A DNA stretch of 64,000 bases, taken from Sternotherus odoratus (lineage: Eukaryota > Chordata > Testudines > Kinosternidae). The stretch is from NCBI GenBank assembly GCA_032164245.1, contig JAVMKO010000005.1:43428133-43492132 (forward strand), read 5' to 3'. The notes under the pieces were generated by a model that searched no databases, was not told the origin of the DNA, and worked only from the letters and a program-made list of their open reading frames with translations. The translations under genes and the position numbers were made by a program. Within the stretch, counting starts at the first letter, position 1, and each line of letters begins with the position of its first letter. Of this stretch, positions 45,080 to 55,148 are shown piece after piece.

Positions 45080-45295
45080 CTTAAACTTCAATGATTCTTA
45101 GAGTCTTTAAACACTGAGAACAGTCTATATCCATCCTCTTTGGAACTCCCTTCAGGTAGTTGAAAGCAGCTATCAAATCTCCCTTCAGTCTTCTCTTCTG
45201 TAGAATAAACAATCCCAGTTCTCAGCCTCTCCTCATAAGACGTGTGCTCCAGGCCCCTAATCATTTTTGTTGCCCTCCTCTGGAGGCTGTACTGT
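45080..45295 (-). mobile_element. CR1-type LINE fragment, minus strand
   Basis: The minus-strand frame contains 'RRATKMIRGLEHTSYEERL', the conserved C-terminal CR1 ORF2 segment, followed by 'GSSKEDGYRLFSVF'. It is truncated on both sides and abuts the Harbinger copy. Confidence 0.85.
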
Positions 45296-45376
45296 ACTAT
45301 GGGTTTCTGTGCCTTGGGGAGAGCCAACAGCTACAGGGGGCACCTACGCTGAACACTGTCCCAACATTTTCCACAG

Positions 45377-45657
45377 GAGTTCATCCTGGAAGATATCTTG
45401 CTGCTGAGGATGACCAGGGAAGCAAGGGGCATACTACAATGTGGCTTCCGCTCTGGCCCATACATAACTTGCCTGTGTGCAGCAATGGTCCCCCTGCCCC
45501 GCACAGCACAGTGGTGTGAACATGTTAACCTGACTGGGACAAGGACCACAGTGGCTCTCCCAATAAACCTGCGTAAGCCTATTGCCCATGTTCTGAGATC
45601 ACAGAGGCTGATTACTGCAATGTGATAGAGCAAATCAATGCCTTATTCCACATCTAG
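45377..45657 (+). pseudogene. Diverged copy of the third Harbinger frame
   Basis: After an acceptor-like 'ttttccacag' the frame reads 'EFILEDILLLRMT', 'GFRSGPYITCLCAAM' and 'LPINLRKPIAHV'. It then loses about a dozen bases (frame change) and continues 'DYCNVIEQINALFHI' to TAG at 45655..45657. It parallels 19688..19990, including the stop, with many synonymous differences. The function is unknown. Confidence 0.6.
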
Positions 45658-46251
45658 ACATGTATGCAGCCCAAACCCTGCATGCCCCAAGAATGCCCCA
45701 AGAATCCAAACCTGCTCTTGTGTTTGTCCTTCCCCAAGCATTAGCTGTTGTTCCCTGGGGCTGCCTTTCTCTTGGCTCGAGAAGAGCTCTTGGCTGCATG
45801 CCTCAAGGGATTCCGGGGTGTCTCCCCTCACCTCAGCACCCTTGCTCCCACTTTCCTACTCCTTCGCCTCCTCCTCCCATCTTGTTGGACTGGGCTCTGA
45901 AGTGTCCATGGTGGTCCTCGGAGTGCAGTTGGGATCGCCCCCAAATATCACAACCAGCTCTTTGTAGAATTGGCAGGTCACGGGAGCAGCACCAGAGTGG
46001 CCATTTGCATCATGGGCTTTGCGGTAGACATTCTGCAGCTCCTTTACTTTAACCCTGCACTGCACTCCGGTCAAAGGAGCGCTCCAGTCATGGCCCCTTT
46101 CCGTCATGGTTCCTGATATCTGCCCATAGGTATCATGATTCCCACCACTAGAGCGCAGCTGGGACTGGACAGCTTCCTCCCCGCAAACACTGATAAGGTC
46201 CAGCACCTTGCCACTGGTCCATACTGGGGATCACCTGGTGCGTGGAGGCAT
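45643..46251 (-). pseudogene. Harbinger Myb/SANT-like gene, exon 1
   Basis: The minus-strand gene starts at ATG 46251 ('MPPRTR') but has a TGA at codon 7. The Myb/SANT-like domain then reads 'KVLDLISVCGEEAVQSQLRS', 'HDTYGQISGTMTERGHD', 'VQCRVKVKELQNVYRKAHDA' and 'FYKELVVIFGGDPNC'. An insertion of a few residues follows 'ERGHD'. The acidic/SQELFSS region ('SLEACSQELFSSQEKG') lies in a shifted frame downstream. It is the counterpart of 19990..20636. Confidence 0.85.
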
Positions 46252-46579
46252 GGTCACCTGGAAAGATTTGCTGAGAGCACTCCATGCCTGGCTGAGCAGA
46301 GGAAGGGGATTTTCAAAATTCCCAGGGGATTTAAAGGGTGGGTTGGAAGGTTGGTCACCAGAGGCCAGGGCAGGAGAGTTCAAACTGATGATCATAGTGG
46401 CGAAAACAGGCATTGTGGGATACTTCTGGAAGCCAATCAGAGCGCATTAGGCATCCACACTGGCGCCGTGGTGCTCCAGCAGGGGCAGATCAGGCATTAA
46501 TCCTCTCGCCGAAGTGGAGTACCAGGAGCGCTCCAGCTGCAGAATCAGAGCACTCTACATACTTTACCAGTGTGGACGG

Positions 46580-47195
46580 TGTGATAGAGGAAGGCCAGGG
46601 AGCTGTGGCAGAGTGTTTGAGGGGAGATATATCAGCTCCAGGTTCATTAGGGTGTGGCTCCCTGTAGACTAGGGAAGCAGGCAGCAGGTTAATTAGGAGC
46701 ACCTGCTGCCAATTAAGGCCTTAATAAAAACCCCTGCCTCAGGCAGACAGGTGTGGGTGTTTGGAAGGAGTTTGGAGGCGTTGGAGCAGAGAACAGTTTG
46801 GAGGCGTTGGAGCAGAGAGCAGTTTGGAGGAGTTGGAGCAGAGAGAGTTTGAAGAAGTGCTGTGGTGAGCTAAGAAAGACCCAGACCTTAAGTAAAGGAA
46901 CACCTGGCTTGTGTAGAGAGAGGGCAGGAAGCCCCCCACAAGCTGAAGAGTAGGAGAGGGAAGTAGTCCAGGGGAAGGAGTAGCTAATCCCAGTGGTTTA
47001 CCGCTATCCTCAGGGCCCCTGGGCTGGAACCCGGAGTAGAGGGCGGGCCCGGGTCCCTCCCTCTCCCCTTCTCCCCTCTAGGATACTTGTGGGACAGTTA
47101 ATACCCTGTTCAGAGGCAAGAAAAAGGCTCCCTGAATTCCCCCACAAGAAGAGAAAGCACAGGACCCATCAATATTGTGGGAGTAATTTGCCACA
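46580..47195 (+). mobile_element. Solo LTR (gypsy-like) in Harbinger copy
   Basis: It starts TGTGATAGAGGAAGG and ends TAATTTGCCACA, like the LTR at 48402..48810, which also ends TTGCCACA. The flanks share acgg (46576..46579 and 47196..47199). A 27-bp unit, 'tttggaggcgttggagcaga' plus 'gagcag', is repeated three times at 46770..46850. Confidence 0.7.
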
Positions 47196-47258
47196 ACGGG
47201 TAGTAAGGTAGAGCGCTCTGGGTGGCTTTATTGTGCTATAACTCGCAAGTGTAGCCAA

Positions 47259-47805
47259 AATATCTGTAAATAAACATTTCAAAAGAAGCTCATATCATCT
47301 TAAGCACTCCAGGAACAACAGAGGTTTTCAGCTTTAAGATGAAACATGAGTTTAATCTGGTAGTAACCAATATCCTCTGTAAATCATTTCCCAACCATAA
47401 ATGTTTTCCTTAACATTTGGAGTATGAAGATGCTAGAGTGCTTATGAAAGAAATCAGTTCCAATGAGAATATGTGTGGATTTAAAATTCAGTTTTTCTCC
47501 ATGCAAAGAGAATATATGAAGAGACTTTTATGGCTTAGTTTATAGCTCTGATAACACATCCTAAGACTCACTCCTCTTTGGACTATCCTGAATATAGAAC
47601 ATCCCCTCTTTTACACAGCCAGGTTTCGTTCAAAAGCATAAGGAGATTGTTTTCTTGTCATATAGATAATGTCTCTGCAAAACTTGTGTCTCGTAAAAAA
47701 GGGAGGTGGCTGTTCTTTCAGAAGGCAGATTGGCTGATTGCTTGCCTTCTAACCAAATGGCTCCTAGATTTACAACCTATTGTTTGTAGTACATTTACAA
47801 TTAGC
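47259..47805. other. No gene recognised
   Basis: AT-rich non-coding sequence with no features noticed. Confidence 0.3.
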
Positions 47806-47813
47806 AGCTAAAG

Positions 47814-48028
47814 TAAGGCTGGGCAAACTATGGCCCATGGGCCACATACAGGAGTCCTGCCCGCCCTTGAGCTCCTGGCTGGGGAGGCTCCCCCCTCTCC
47901 TGGAGCCTCAGTGTGCTGCCAGTACTCTGGCCCATTGGTCATGGGCAGCACTGCAGTGGCGTGGCTGGCACTCGCAGGGTCTGAGCTCCTACCACTCTGA
48001 GCGGTATGGTAATGTTTGCCTATCCCTG
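47814..48028. mobile_element. hAT-type MITE, (cagg)gctgggcaaac family
   Basis: The left end taaggctgggcaaac and right end gtttgcctatccctg are inverted repeats. An exact 8-bp duplication, agctaaag, lies at 47806..47813 and 48029..48036. It is a short relative of the element at 3790. Confidence 0.87.
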
Positions 48029-48036
48029 AGCTAAAG

Positions 48037-48401
48037 ACTCCTATCAGATACTCTCCATCAGGGATGTATCACAAGAAGTAATGATCACGTGCTTCTTTCA
48101 AAACAGCATGACATACAGAATATTAAATAAAAAATTATGCTATAAACTGCATTCTAGAGTCAGGGTAGACACACTGGAGGTGATAAATATGATTTTATGG
48201 CTAAGGAGCGTCTTTCTCTTTGTCACTTTCAGCACTTGTCACTGGTCGATGGAAAGAAAAAATTTCCTAGGAATGTTCTTAAGTAATTAAATGAAATATT
48301 TGAGCTAATTAACAACCAAAACCATAAGCATGCAAGTCCTCATATTCTCCTTGGAAGTATTTCCTAAAATCCAGTGAAGAGGAAGGCAAGATTGCACTAA
48401 C
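48037..48401. other. No gene recognised
   Basis: AT-rich non-coding DNA precedes the gypsy LTR. Confidence 0.3.
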
Positions 48402-48810
48402 TGTGGTAAACCCAGGGCAGGCCACTGCCAGAGGGGTTTGTGGTGAGAGAGGTAACTGCAGGTTAATTGGGTTCAGCTGAGTAAGGCTGCCACTGGCCAA
48501 AGCAGGATCAGCTGAGACCAATTAAAAAGCTGTCAGAGACCTTTTTAAACCCTCCTCCCCAGCTAGGAGAGGAGGGAGAGATAGACAGAGTGAGGCTGCC
48601 AGCAGGTAGGAGGCAGCAGGACAGGGAGCCTCTCCCAGGAGGGAGATAGCTTTTCCTAGCCAGAGAGGAAAAACCCGAGCCGGAAAGGAGCACTTAGGGG
48701 AAGAAAAAGCCTGCCTTTGGGCTTCTTAGGCAGGCTGCCGGCACGGCACTTGCCTCACACGAGCCCAAAAGACCTGAGTCAGGGTGGGGCCAAGAAGCCA
48801 CCTTGCCACA
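48402..48810 (+). repeat. 5' LTR of the gypsy element
   Basis: It begins TGTGGTAAACCC and ends CCTTGCCACA, 409 bp. An AT-rich TATA-like stretch (caattaaaaagctg) lies near 48520. It is purine-rich downstream, as in the LTR at 46580. The right end is fixed by the primer site two bases later; the left end is less certain. Confidence 0.75.
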
Positions 48811-48812
48811 CG

Positions 48813-48830
48813 TGGTGTCAGTGGTGGGAT
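48813..48830 (+). promoter_or_regulatory. Primer-binding site, tRNA-Leu-like
   Basis: tggtgtcagtggtgggat begins with the complement of the tRNA CCA end, two bases after the LTR. It resembles the 3' end of leucine tRNAs (consensus tggtgtcagaagtgggat) with two mismatches. It would prime minus-strand DNA synthesis. Confidence 0.7.
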
Positions 48831-48905
48831 CTGAGTGGACTTGGTGGCAAGCCCTCTCAGGACAAGGCGAATCACCCCTAACGGAAAAGGAAGAAAAGAA
48901 CAGAA

Positions 48906-50363
48906 ATGGAGGAGGTGGTGAAGGCATTGGTTGAGGCCACTGAGGCCCAGCAGGAAGCAGTACGGGTACAACAAGAGACTAATCAATTGTTGATAAACCA
49001 GGCAGCCCAGGACCGAGCCACCCTGCATGAGGTAGTGAAGCAGATAAAAGCCCTGGGCACTGTGACTCATGAGGGCCCAGACGCCCGGACGCTGCGGGCA
49101 AGCAACTACTTGCAGAAGATGACGGCGGATGACGACACCGAGGCCTACCTTCTCGCATTCGAGAGGACAGCACTGCTAGAAGCCTGGCCCCGAGAGCAGT
49201 GGGCAAGTATCCTGGCCCCCTTTCTGTGTGGGGAGGCCCAGAAGGCCTATTTTGACATGGCAACCGAGGCAGCTGCGGATTACCTCCAGCTGAAGGCTGA
49301 GATCCTGGCGAGGGCGGGAGTGACGCCAGCCCTAAGGGCACAGCGGTTCCACGAGTGGAGGTACAAGGACGGCAAGGCACCGAGGTCGCAGCTGTTTGAC
49401 TTGATCCACCTCACCCGGAAATGGCTGTGCCCGGCGATCCACAGCCCAGAGAAGGTGGTAGAAATCCTAGTCCTGGACAGGTACATGCGGGGGTTGCCAC
49501 CCGACATAAGGGGATGGGTCAGTAAGAATGATCCCTCCTCCTATGGTGAACTAGTAGCCCTCGTGGAGAGACACCTAGCCTCCCAGGAGCTGTCGCGGAC
49601 TACCGGGGAAGGAAGGCGCCCGAATAGGGGACAAGTCTCTGCACAAAAAGCCCGGGTTGCCATGACCCCAGACCGGTATGTGGAGGAGAAAAAGGAGGCT
49701 GGGGAACAGCCTGAGAGCATGGAGAGACATGGGGACTGGGGGAACAAGACTCAGGGGGTAAGGCCTAACAGCCCGAAAACTAGGGGGCTGCCCCGAGCAG
49801 GAATGCGATGTTATGCATGTGGGGAAGTAGGGCACATAGCTGCCCAGTGCCCAAACCTAGAGGAACCCATGCAATGTGACCTGGGAGGGATAGGAGGACC
49901 CTGCAACCTAATAAATCAAGTAGGGGTTGCAATGGCCCCCCATAGATACACCAGGCCCGTTAAGATGAACGGCATTAAGACCACCGCATTGGTGGACTCA
50001 GGGAGTGCGGTCACGCTGGTCTCGGGAAAGCCGATCTGGCGAGACCAACTGTCCCGGGCCAAGCGCTCAAGAGTATCCTGTGTGCATGGGGATGTTAATT
50101 ATTACCCGACTATCCCCGTAAGGATAGACATCCTGGGAAACCCCACAAAAATGATGGTGGGAGTAGTCCCGAAGCTCCCCTACCCAGTCCTCATTGGACG
50201 AGACTTCCCAGGGTTTGATAGCCTACTCCCCGGAAGGGAAGCGGAAGGAGATGGCACCGAGACCCAAGAGATGGCCCTGATAGGTAGTGAGCCCCTGGCC
50301 TTCCAGGAATTTGACCCAGAGTTATTCTCCACGCCTGGGAAGCCAAGGAAGTCTCGGAAGTAG
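48906..50363 (+). CDS. Gypsy gag-protease with SCAN-like domain
   Basis: This is an open 485-codon frame from ATG 48906. Residues 1-50 form a charged coiled coil. Residues 65-140 are a capsid-like helical region ('[20 protein letters not shown]'). Residues about 145-226 look like a SCAN/capsid C-terminal domain: 'RFHEWRY', '[20 protein letters not shown]', '[17 protein letters not shown]' and '[10 protein letters not shown]'. A CCHC zinc knuckle ('[14 protein letters not shown]', C302, C305, H310, C315) binds RNA. An aspartyl protease follows, with '[14 protein letters not shown]' (catalytic Asp364) and 'VLIGRDFPG' near residue 440. The SCAN oligomerisation domain of vertebrate zinc-finger proteins is known to descend from a Gmr1-like gag of this type. 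The frame ends at a single TAG (50361..50363), with pol-type sequence continuing in frame. It is unusually intact for this window. Confidence 0.9.
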   Translation: MEEVVKALVEATEAQQEAVRVQQETNQLLINQAAQDRATLHEVVKQIKALGTVTHEGPDARTLRASNYLQKMTADDDTEAYLLAFERTALLEAWPREQWASILAPFLCGEAQKAYFDMATEAAADYLQLKAEILARAGVTPALRAQRFHEWRYKDGKAPRSQLFDLIHLTRKWLCPAIHSPEKVVEILVLDRYMRGLPPDIRGWVSKNDPSSYGELVALVERHLASQELSRTTGEGRRPNRGQVSAQKARVAMTPDRYVEEKKEAGEQPESMERHGDWGNKTQGVRPNSPKTRGLPRAGMRCYACGEVGHIAAQCPNLEEPMQCDLGGIGGPCNLINQVGVAMAPHRYTRPVKMNGIKTTALVDSGSAVTLVSGKPIWRDQLSRAKRSRVSCVHGDVNYYPTIPVRIDILGNPTKMMVGVVPKLPYPVLIGRDFPGFDSLLPGREAEGDGTETQEMALIGSEPLAFQEFDPELFSTPGKPRKSRK

Positions 50364-50755
50364 AGGAGGGCGGCTAAGGAGTTGGGGACGAGAATTTTGG
50401 CCCGGTACCAGAAGTCTACGCTCGTAGGGGAACAAGTAAGCCCCAAGAGAAAAGGGGCTGTGCGAGCTATGGGGGAGCCCGATGCCGGACCTAGTTCCCC
50501 CCAGACTTCCCCCGAGAGGGAGACAGAAGTAGATACCCCAGAGTTGGGACCAATTGGCCCTTCAATGGAAAATTTTGGGCAGGATCAAGCCAATGATCTG
50601 TTATACCACAATATCCGCAAGGAAGTAGTTGAAGTGAATGGGGTCCCTATAGAAGGGAGAGTCAAGGGCCTAGGGGTTCCTTCTGAAAATGTAAAGAACT
50701 CCCATTTGAGGTTCCTCCTGGGAACCTATATCCACCTCCCTTGGTGTCCTTGATA
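50364..50755 (+). pseudogene. Gypsy pol N-terminal linker, truncated
   Basis: The sequence is in the same frame as gag-protease after the TAG. It reads 'RRAAKELGTRILARYQKS', then 'GPSSPQTSPERETEVDTPEL' and 'YHNIRKEVVEVNGVPIEGRV', the linker between protease and reverse transcriptase. It ends near 50755 before any RT motif. Confidence 0.7.
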
Positions 50756-51244
50756 GGCTATACTTGCCTGCTGACAAGCCCCAAAGCCAGGGCCTGAAAA
50801 CAAAGAGAAGCAAAGGGGAGGGGAAAGGGGGACAACAGAAGGAATGTGGGGTAGCCAGTAATTAATAAAATCACATCATCTATTAGGTAAGTCTCTCTCT
50901 CCCCCACCCCCCAGTCCCAGTCCTCTGGCAGCTGGTGTGTTCCAGCCATTCCCCTCCTCCCCACTCACAGTCCAGGGTTGGTGGAGTTGAAGGGTTCTGA
51001 CAGGTCAGTGCTATCTGGTCTCCTCCAGGGGCTTGGCCACCTGACCCAGTGTAAGGGAGTGGGGTGTAGGCAGTCTGGCAAGTAGTCGCAGCTGGGCTGG
51101 GCTCCAAATATCAAAGATAATGGCCATAAAAATTGCTCCAGCTGGGTTCAATATGAAAGTCATAGTTGGGCTGGGCTCGGAGATCAGAGGTAGGACTGGG
51201 CTGTAGTCAGGAGGCAAAGTGAGGTCTGGAGTCACAGCAGCCCC
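50756..51244. other. No gene recognised
   Basis: 50780..50830 is purine-rich. No signature was found. Confidence 0.3.
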
Positions 51245-51445
51245 AAAGTCTGTGTGAGTTGAGCAGAAAATGTCCAGTGTTATACCTGCCCCTTGACACT
51301 TCCACTGCTTGCATCCGACTAAGTCGGTATTAACCCATGAAAGCTTATGCTTCAATACATGAGTTAGTCTTTAAGGTGCCACAGGACTCTTTGTCACTTC
51401 TGCTATTCCAGACTAACATGGCTACCTCTCTGATTCTTGACAGTG
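51245..51445 (+). mobile_element. Penelope-like fragment
   Basis: It matches the reverse complement of 31238..31360: 'tatacctgccccttgacact', 'tccactgcttgcatccgac', 'gaaagcttatgcttcaatac' and 'aaggtgccacaggactcttt'. It continues into 'ccagactaacatggctacct', a block typical of this repeat in reptiles. Confidence 0.6.
51311..51345 (+). ncRNA. Degenerate hammerhead-ribozyme-like core
   Basis: 'catccgacta', a weakened stem 'gtcggt-atta-acccat' and 'gaaagc' correspond to CUGANGA-stem II-GAAA. The first box has two changes and the stem has one mismatch, so activity is unlikely. Confidence 0.5.
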
Positions 51446-51456
51446 TTAAATAGTAT

Positions 51457-52154
51457 TGTAACGGGTCGGCAACTCACCCCCACGGTGCCTCCTGCTGGTC
51501 TGTCTGGGAATTAGCTTACCAGCATCTGGAGCGCCCTCTGCAGGCCGATGTCCCGCTTCTGCTCAGGCCCCGTGTCCCTCCTGGATCCCGGTGCCCTCTT
51601 ACTGAGGGTGCTGCACCCCTGCAGTACCCCCTCAAGTCTAAGGGTCTCCCCTCCCTGGGGAACCCTCTACCCCCTAGCCCCACCTTGCCTCAGATTAGGC
51701 CACTGCCAGTCACCACTTGCCCCCGCTCACTGGGGCAGACTGCAGTCATGACCTCTCATCACCGGCAAGGGGGGTTGGCCTGCTGCTTCTATTGCTAGCC
51801 ATGGGCTGCCCCCTGCAACCCCAGTACCCCTGGGTGGGGCCCCCTTTAGGCCCTGCATCCTGGGGCTCCCAGGCTAGAGCTTCCCCAGCTCCTTGTGCCT
51901 AGCCCCAGCCCTGAACCACCCTGGATACTCACTCAGGCTCCCAGCAGCTAGGCCGGTCTGCCTTCTCACAAGAGGAGACTTTCTCTGTCTCCCTGCCTCG
52001 CAGCCTTTTTATATGGCTTGCGAGTGTTTGGGGCATGGCCACCCAGCTGAGCCTACTCCCTAATCAGGCTGGAAGTTTGCTGGCTCCCGGCCACAACCCC
52101 TTCCAGGGCTGTTCCAAGCCCTTCAGGCAGGGAGCGGGTGGTCACCCCGCTACA
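51457..52154 (-). mobile_element. Solo LTR, minus strand (agtat TSD)
   Basis: The ends are tgtaacgggtcgg and accccgctaca. An exact 5-bp duplication, agtat, lies at 51452..51456 and 52155..52159. The minus orientation is inferred from a TATA box read on that strand (gccatataaaaaggctg, about 52005..52020). The element is 698 bp and C-rich on the + strand. Confidence 0.88.
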
Positions 52155-52442
52155 AGTATGCTTGACCAATCAGAGAGCTGCAGGATGCTGTTACTCCGTT
52201 GGGCAATACTTCCTGCACTACTACTATCCATGGCGGTCCCTGGATATGGCACTACATGGCCTCCTGGGGGCACTGTGAGAGCATCAACTGTTCCAGGCTC
52301 TGCAGTCAGCTCCTTACAGCCAGCTGTGGGGATGCCAGCTTTGCTCCCACTGGAATCCCTCAGTTAGGCAACAGTTGCTATCTGGGCTCAAAACCACCCT
52401 CATGATGGAAACCAGCTCTATGCTAAGTCTTTTTATACACAC

Positions 52443-52710
52443 CATAGCCGCCAACTCTGTGGCGCACCCACAGGGAAAAATTGGTGGGTGCTCTGCACCC
52501 ACTGGCAGCTCCCCACCCTGCCTCCCCAGTTCACCTCTGCCCCGCCTCCTCCCCTGAGCACACCACCAAGTCCTGCTTCTCCCCCTCCCAGCACTTGCGG
52601 AGGAGGGGGAACGTGGCACACTCAGGGGAGGGGCAGGGACTTTGGGGAAGGGGTTGGAATTGGGGCATGGAAGGGGTGGAGTTGGGACGGGGATGGGGGA
52701 GGCGCCTATG
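52443..52710. mobile_element. hAT-type MITE, catagccgcc family
   Basis: The left end catagccgcc and right end ggcgcctatg are inverted repeats. The flanks are atacacac (52435..52442) and ctacacac (52711..52718), 7 of 8 matching. It is non-coding. Confidence 0.72.
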
Positions 52711-52949
52711 CTACACACGAGTGGTCCATAGAACCCTTAACAAAGTCCTTACCACCAAAGACATGCCTGAAGCAAGAGAATAAAACCTCTGCCTCTAGCT
52801 CTGTACACGCTCCCTTCCCAGACCTAACACAGCACATTACATGCACTAACAACTGGAGGACTGATAGGTCTTAACGTGTAATTGTCAATGGAGAATCCTC
52901 ATTGAGCAGGTGTGTTTTCTAGCAGCCTCCCACGGGAACTGGTTCTTTG

Positions 52950-54370
52950 CTCTATATTATTGAACGTTGTTGTTGACCTGGAAGAAAACATCAATGATAA
53001 GTGTGTAGCTGATATAAAACTGGGGGAGTGATAAACACTGATATAGAGAGATCTGGATAAACTTGATAAACTAGGTGCAAGCAAGCAACTTGTGTTTTAA
53101 TACAGCTAAATGTAAATGTACATATCTAGGAACAAAGAACAGGTTGTATGTACAGGTGGGAACTCTATCCTGGGAAGCAGTGACCGCAAAAGATTCCCAG
53201 ATAATCAGCCTAACTTGAGCTCCCAGTGGGATGCTATGGCCCAAAGAGCTAATGTGTCCTGAGATGTGCAAACAGGAATCTCAAGTAGGAGCAGAGAGGT
53301 TGTTTTACTTCTGTATCAGGCACTGGTGCTGGAATCATGTGTCTGGTTCTGGTGCCCACAATTCAAGAATATAAATTGGAGTGGGATCAGGAAAGAGCCA
53401 CAAGAATGATTAAAAGATTTGAAAACCTGTCTTATAGTTACAGACTCGAGGAGCGTAATGTATTTATCTTAACAAAAGGAAGGTGTGACGGAGTAGGAAT
53501 ACTGTGTGTGTGTGCCTCAGTTTCCCCTATGCATTTCTTAAGTGTCTATGTGAAGGAATGGGGCTGATGGTGTAAGCAAGCAGGCAACGCCCTCTCCCCT
53601 CTCGGAAGGTATGCATACCTGAATCTGTAATCTGACCCTAACTGTGGGGAGGGAGGTCACCTGACCTGGCTGAGCCAGGGGGGAGGAGGGGCTGGTGAGA
53701 GTTTTGGGAGTCTGAAGGTAGCTGGAGTCAGGCAGGGAGGTCAGAGAAGCTATCTCGCTCTCTGGCCCCCAAAATGGATCCAGCTGAGGGCTCACGCTCG
53801 CTGTGTGGTCTGGGATAGACCAGATAAAGGTCATCGAATAAACCTCTGTTTTACTGGCTGGCTGAGAGTCATGTTTGACTGTGGATTTGGGGTGCAGAAT
53901 CCATGGGCTCCCTCAGGACCCCGCCCAGGTGGGCTCGCTGGGGGATGCACACGGAGGGGCAGAAAGTGCTGAATGCTCTGAGGTCAGACCCAGGAAGGTG
54001 GAAGTGGGTACCCATGAAGCTCCTAGCCTTGGAAACAGGCTGTGTACGGAGAGGGGACACTTCACCCGAAGTCCAGACTGGTTTCCTAGGGAGTGGTTCC
54101 AGACCATCGCCCAGGCACTCCGTGACAGAAGGTTAAGGGGTGACTTGATCAAAGTCTATATGTAGCTACATGGGGAACAAATATTTAACAATGATCTATT
54201 CACTCTAGCAGAGAAAGGTGTAACATGATCCAATGGCTTGAAGTTAAACCCAGACAAATTCAGACTGGAAATAAGGTGTAAATTCTTAATAGTGAGAGTA
54301 ATTAACCACTGGAACCATTTACCCAGAGTATGGTGGATTCTTCATCCCTGATCATTCAAAAAACAAGATC
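52950..54370 (+). pseudogene. Old CR1/L3-type LINE, split by a solo LTR
   Basis: Decayed CR1-like reverse transcriptase sequence: an RT block with 'gttgttgacctggaagaaaa' and 'gctgatataaaactggggga' (the A-D-D-region equivalent, mutated). Next comes 'caagaatgattaaaagattt' (the 'RATRMIKRF' segment). After the LTR follow 'ggttaaggggtgacttgatc' and 'ctggaataa/ggtgtaaattc'-like sequence, then 'attaaccactggaaccattt' ('NHWNHL'). Its composition and decay suggest an ancient L3-like copy. Confidence 0.7.
53484..54127 (+). mobile_element. Solo LTR (gaagg TSD) in L3-like LINE
   Basis: It runs from TGTGACGGAGTAGG to CACTCCGTGACA, 644 bp, with an exact 5-bp duplication, gaagg (53479..53483 and 54128..54132). 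A poly(A) signal, 'cgaataaacctctg', near 53836 sets the + orientation. Confidence 0.9.
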
Positions 54371-54384
54371 AGACTGTTAGTATA

Positions 54385-54587
54385 TAGATGCTCCCCGGAT
54401 TATGAAAGACCCAATTTACGCAAATTTGCATTTATGGAAAAAGTTCCATAAACCAGAAATAGGATTTTCGAGTTGCAGAAATGTTTGTGTAATGTACAGG
54501 TATACGTTTCCAACTTATGCAAAATTTGAGTTATGCAAGGCTTTCTGGAACGGAACAATTGCATAAATTGGGGAGGGGGCGCATCTG
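54385..54587. mobile_element. Tc1/mariner-type MITE
   Basis: The left end tagatgctcccc and right end ggggcgcatctg are inverted repeats flanked by TA on both sides. Internal palindromic content ('cgcaaatttgcatttatgg') supports a Tigger/mariner-like MITE. Confidence 0.55.
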
Positions 54588-54938
54588 TATAAGCTTGTTT
54601 ATCAGCCTGAGATAGAATTTTGGATTTGATCCATGATACTCTTATACTAATATGTGTAAACAAAGGACAAAGACTGTGTATGTTGCTTCTGCCTATTCAG
54701 ATGGGTTGTTAGTACAGTGGGAACAGATAAGTTTTAAGCAGTGGGAAGCATTTAAAGTTTTACAGGGCATAGTGGGGGTGTATGAACTTATTGTCTACAC
54801 CAATACTGACTTGGACATTCCATGGGTGGCGTACCTGAGCCCATTTGTCCACTGACACTTTAAAAACTCACATACCCCCAATCTGGATCTATGATGGTTA
54901 TGTGATATGTATGTACCTCGTGAACCTTGTAACTGATA

Positions 54939-55148
54939 CAGGCATGTCACGTTTTACGTGCATTTAACTTGCACAATTTCTGCTTTATGCAGTCGACCGA
55001 AAAAAAAAAAGGAAGGGAAAACTAAAAATATTAAAACTGTCTTAGAGTGGGTGATTTCTCCCGCCATTGAAGTCAATGGAGTTTGGCTTAAAGTCAATGG
55101 GGATTGTCAATGCGGAACCGAACCCTCGCGTAAAACACGACATGCCTG
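54939..55148. mobile_element. Tc1/mariner-type MITE, caggcatgtc family
   Basis: The termini caggcatgtcacgttttacg and cgtaaaacacgacatgcctg are inverted repeats, with TA on both sides (54937..54938 and 55149..55150). An A run occurs near 55000. The 210-bp element is non-coding. Confidence 0.82.

Larger units (their letters stand above)
45296..47258. mobile_element. Harbinger relative of the 17-21 kb element, partial
   Basis: It carries the diverged equivalents of the third frame (+) and the Myb exon 1 (-) in the same order and spacing as at 19.6-20.65 kb. It ends near 47258 with 'actcgcaagtgtagccaa', a Harbinger terminus. The transposase side is missing. A solo LTR is inserted at 46580..47195. 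Confidence 0.75.
48402..50755 (+). mobile_element. Ty3/gypsy (Gmr1-like) element, 5' half
   Basis: The order is 5' LTR (48402..48810), primer-binding site (48813..48830), gag-protease frame (48906..50363) and the start of the pol linker (to about 50755). Sequence after 50755 no longer resembles pol and no 3' LTR is found, so the element is 3'-truncated. Confidence 0.87.

Noticed and set aside
48979..49835. Minus-strand frames under the gag gene
   Set aside because: They are antisense shadows of the real gag-protease frame.
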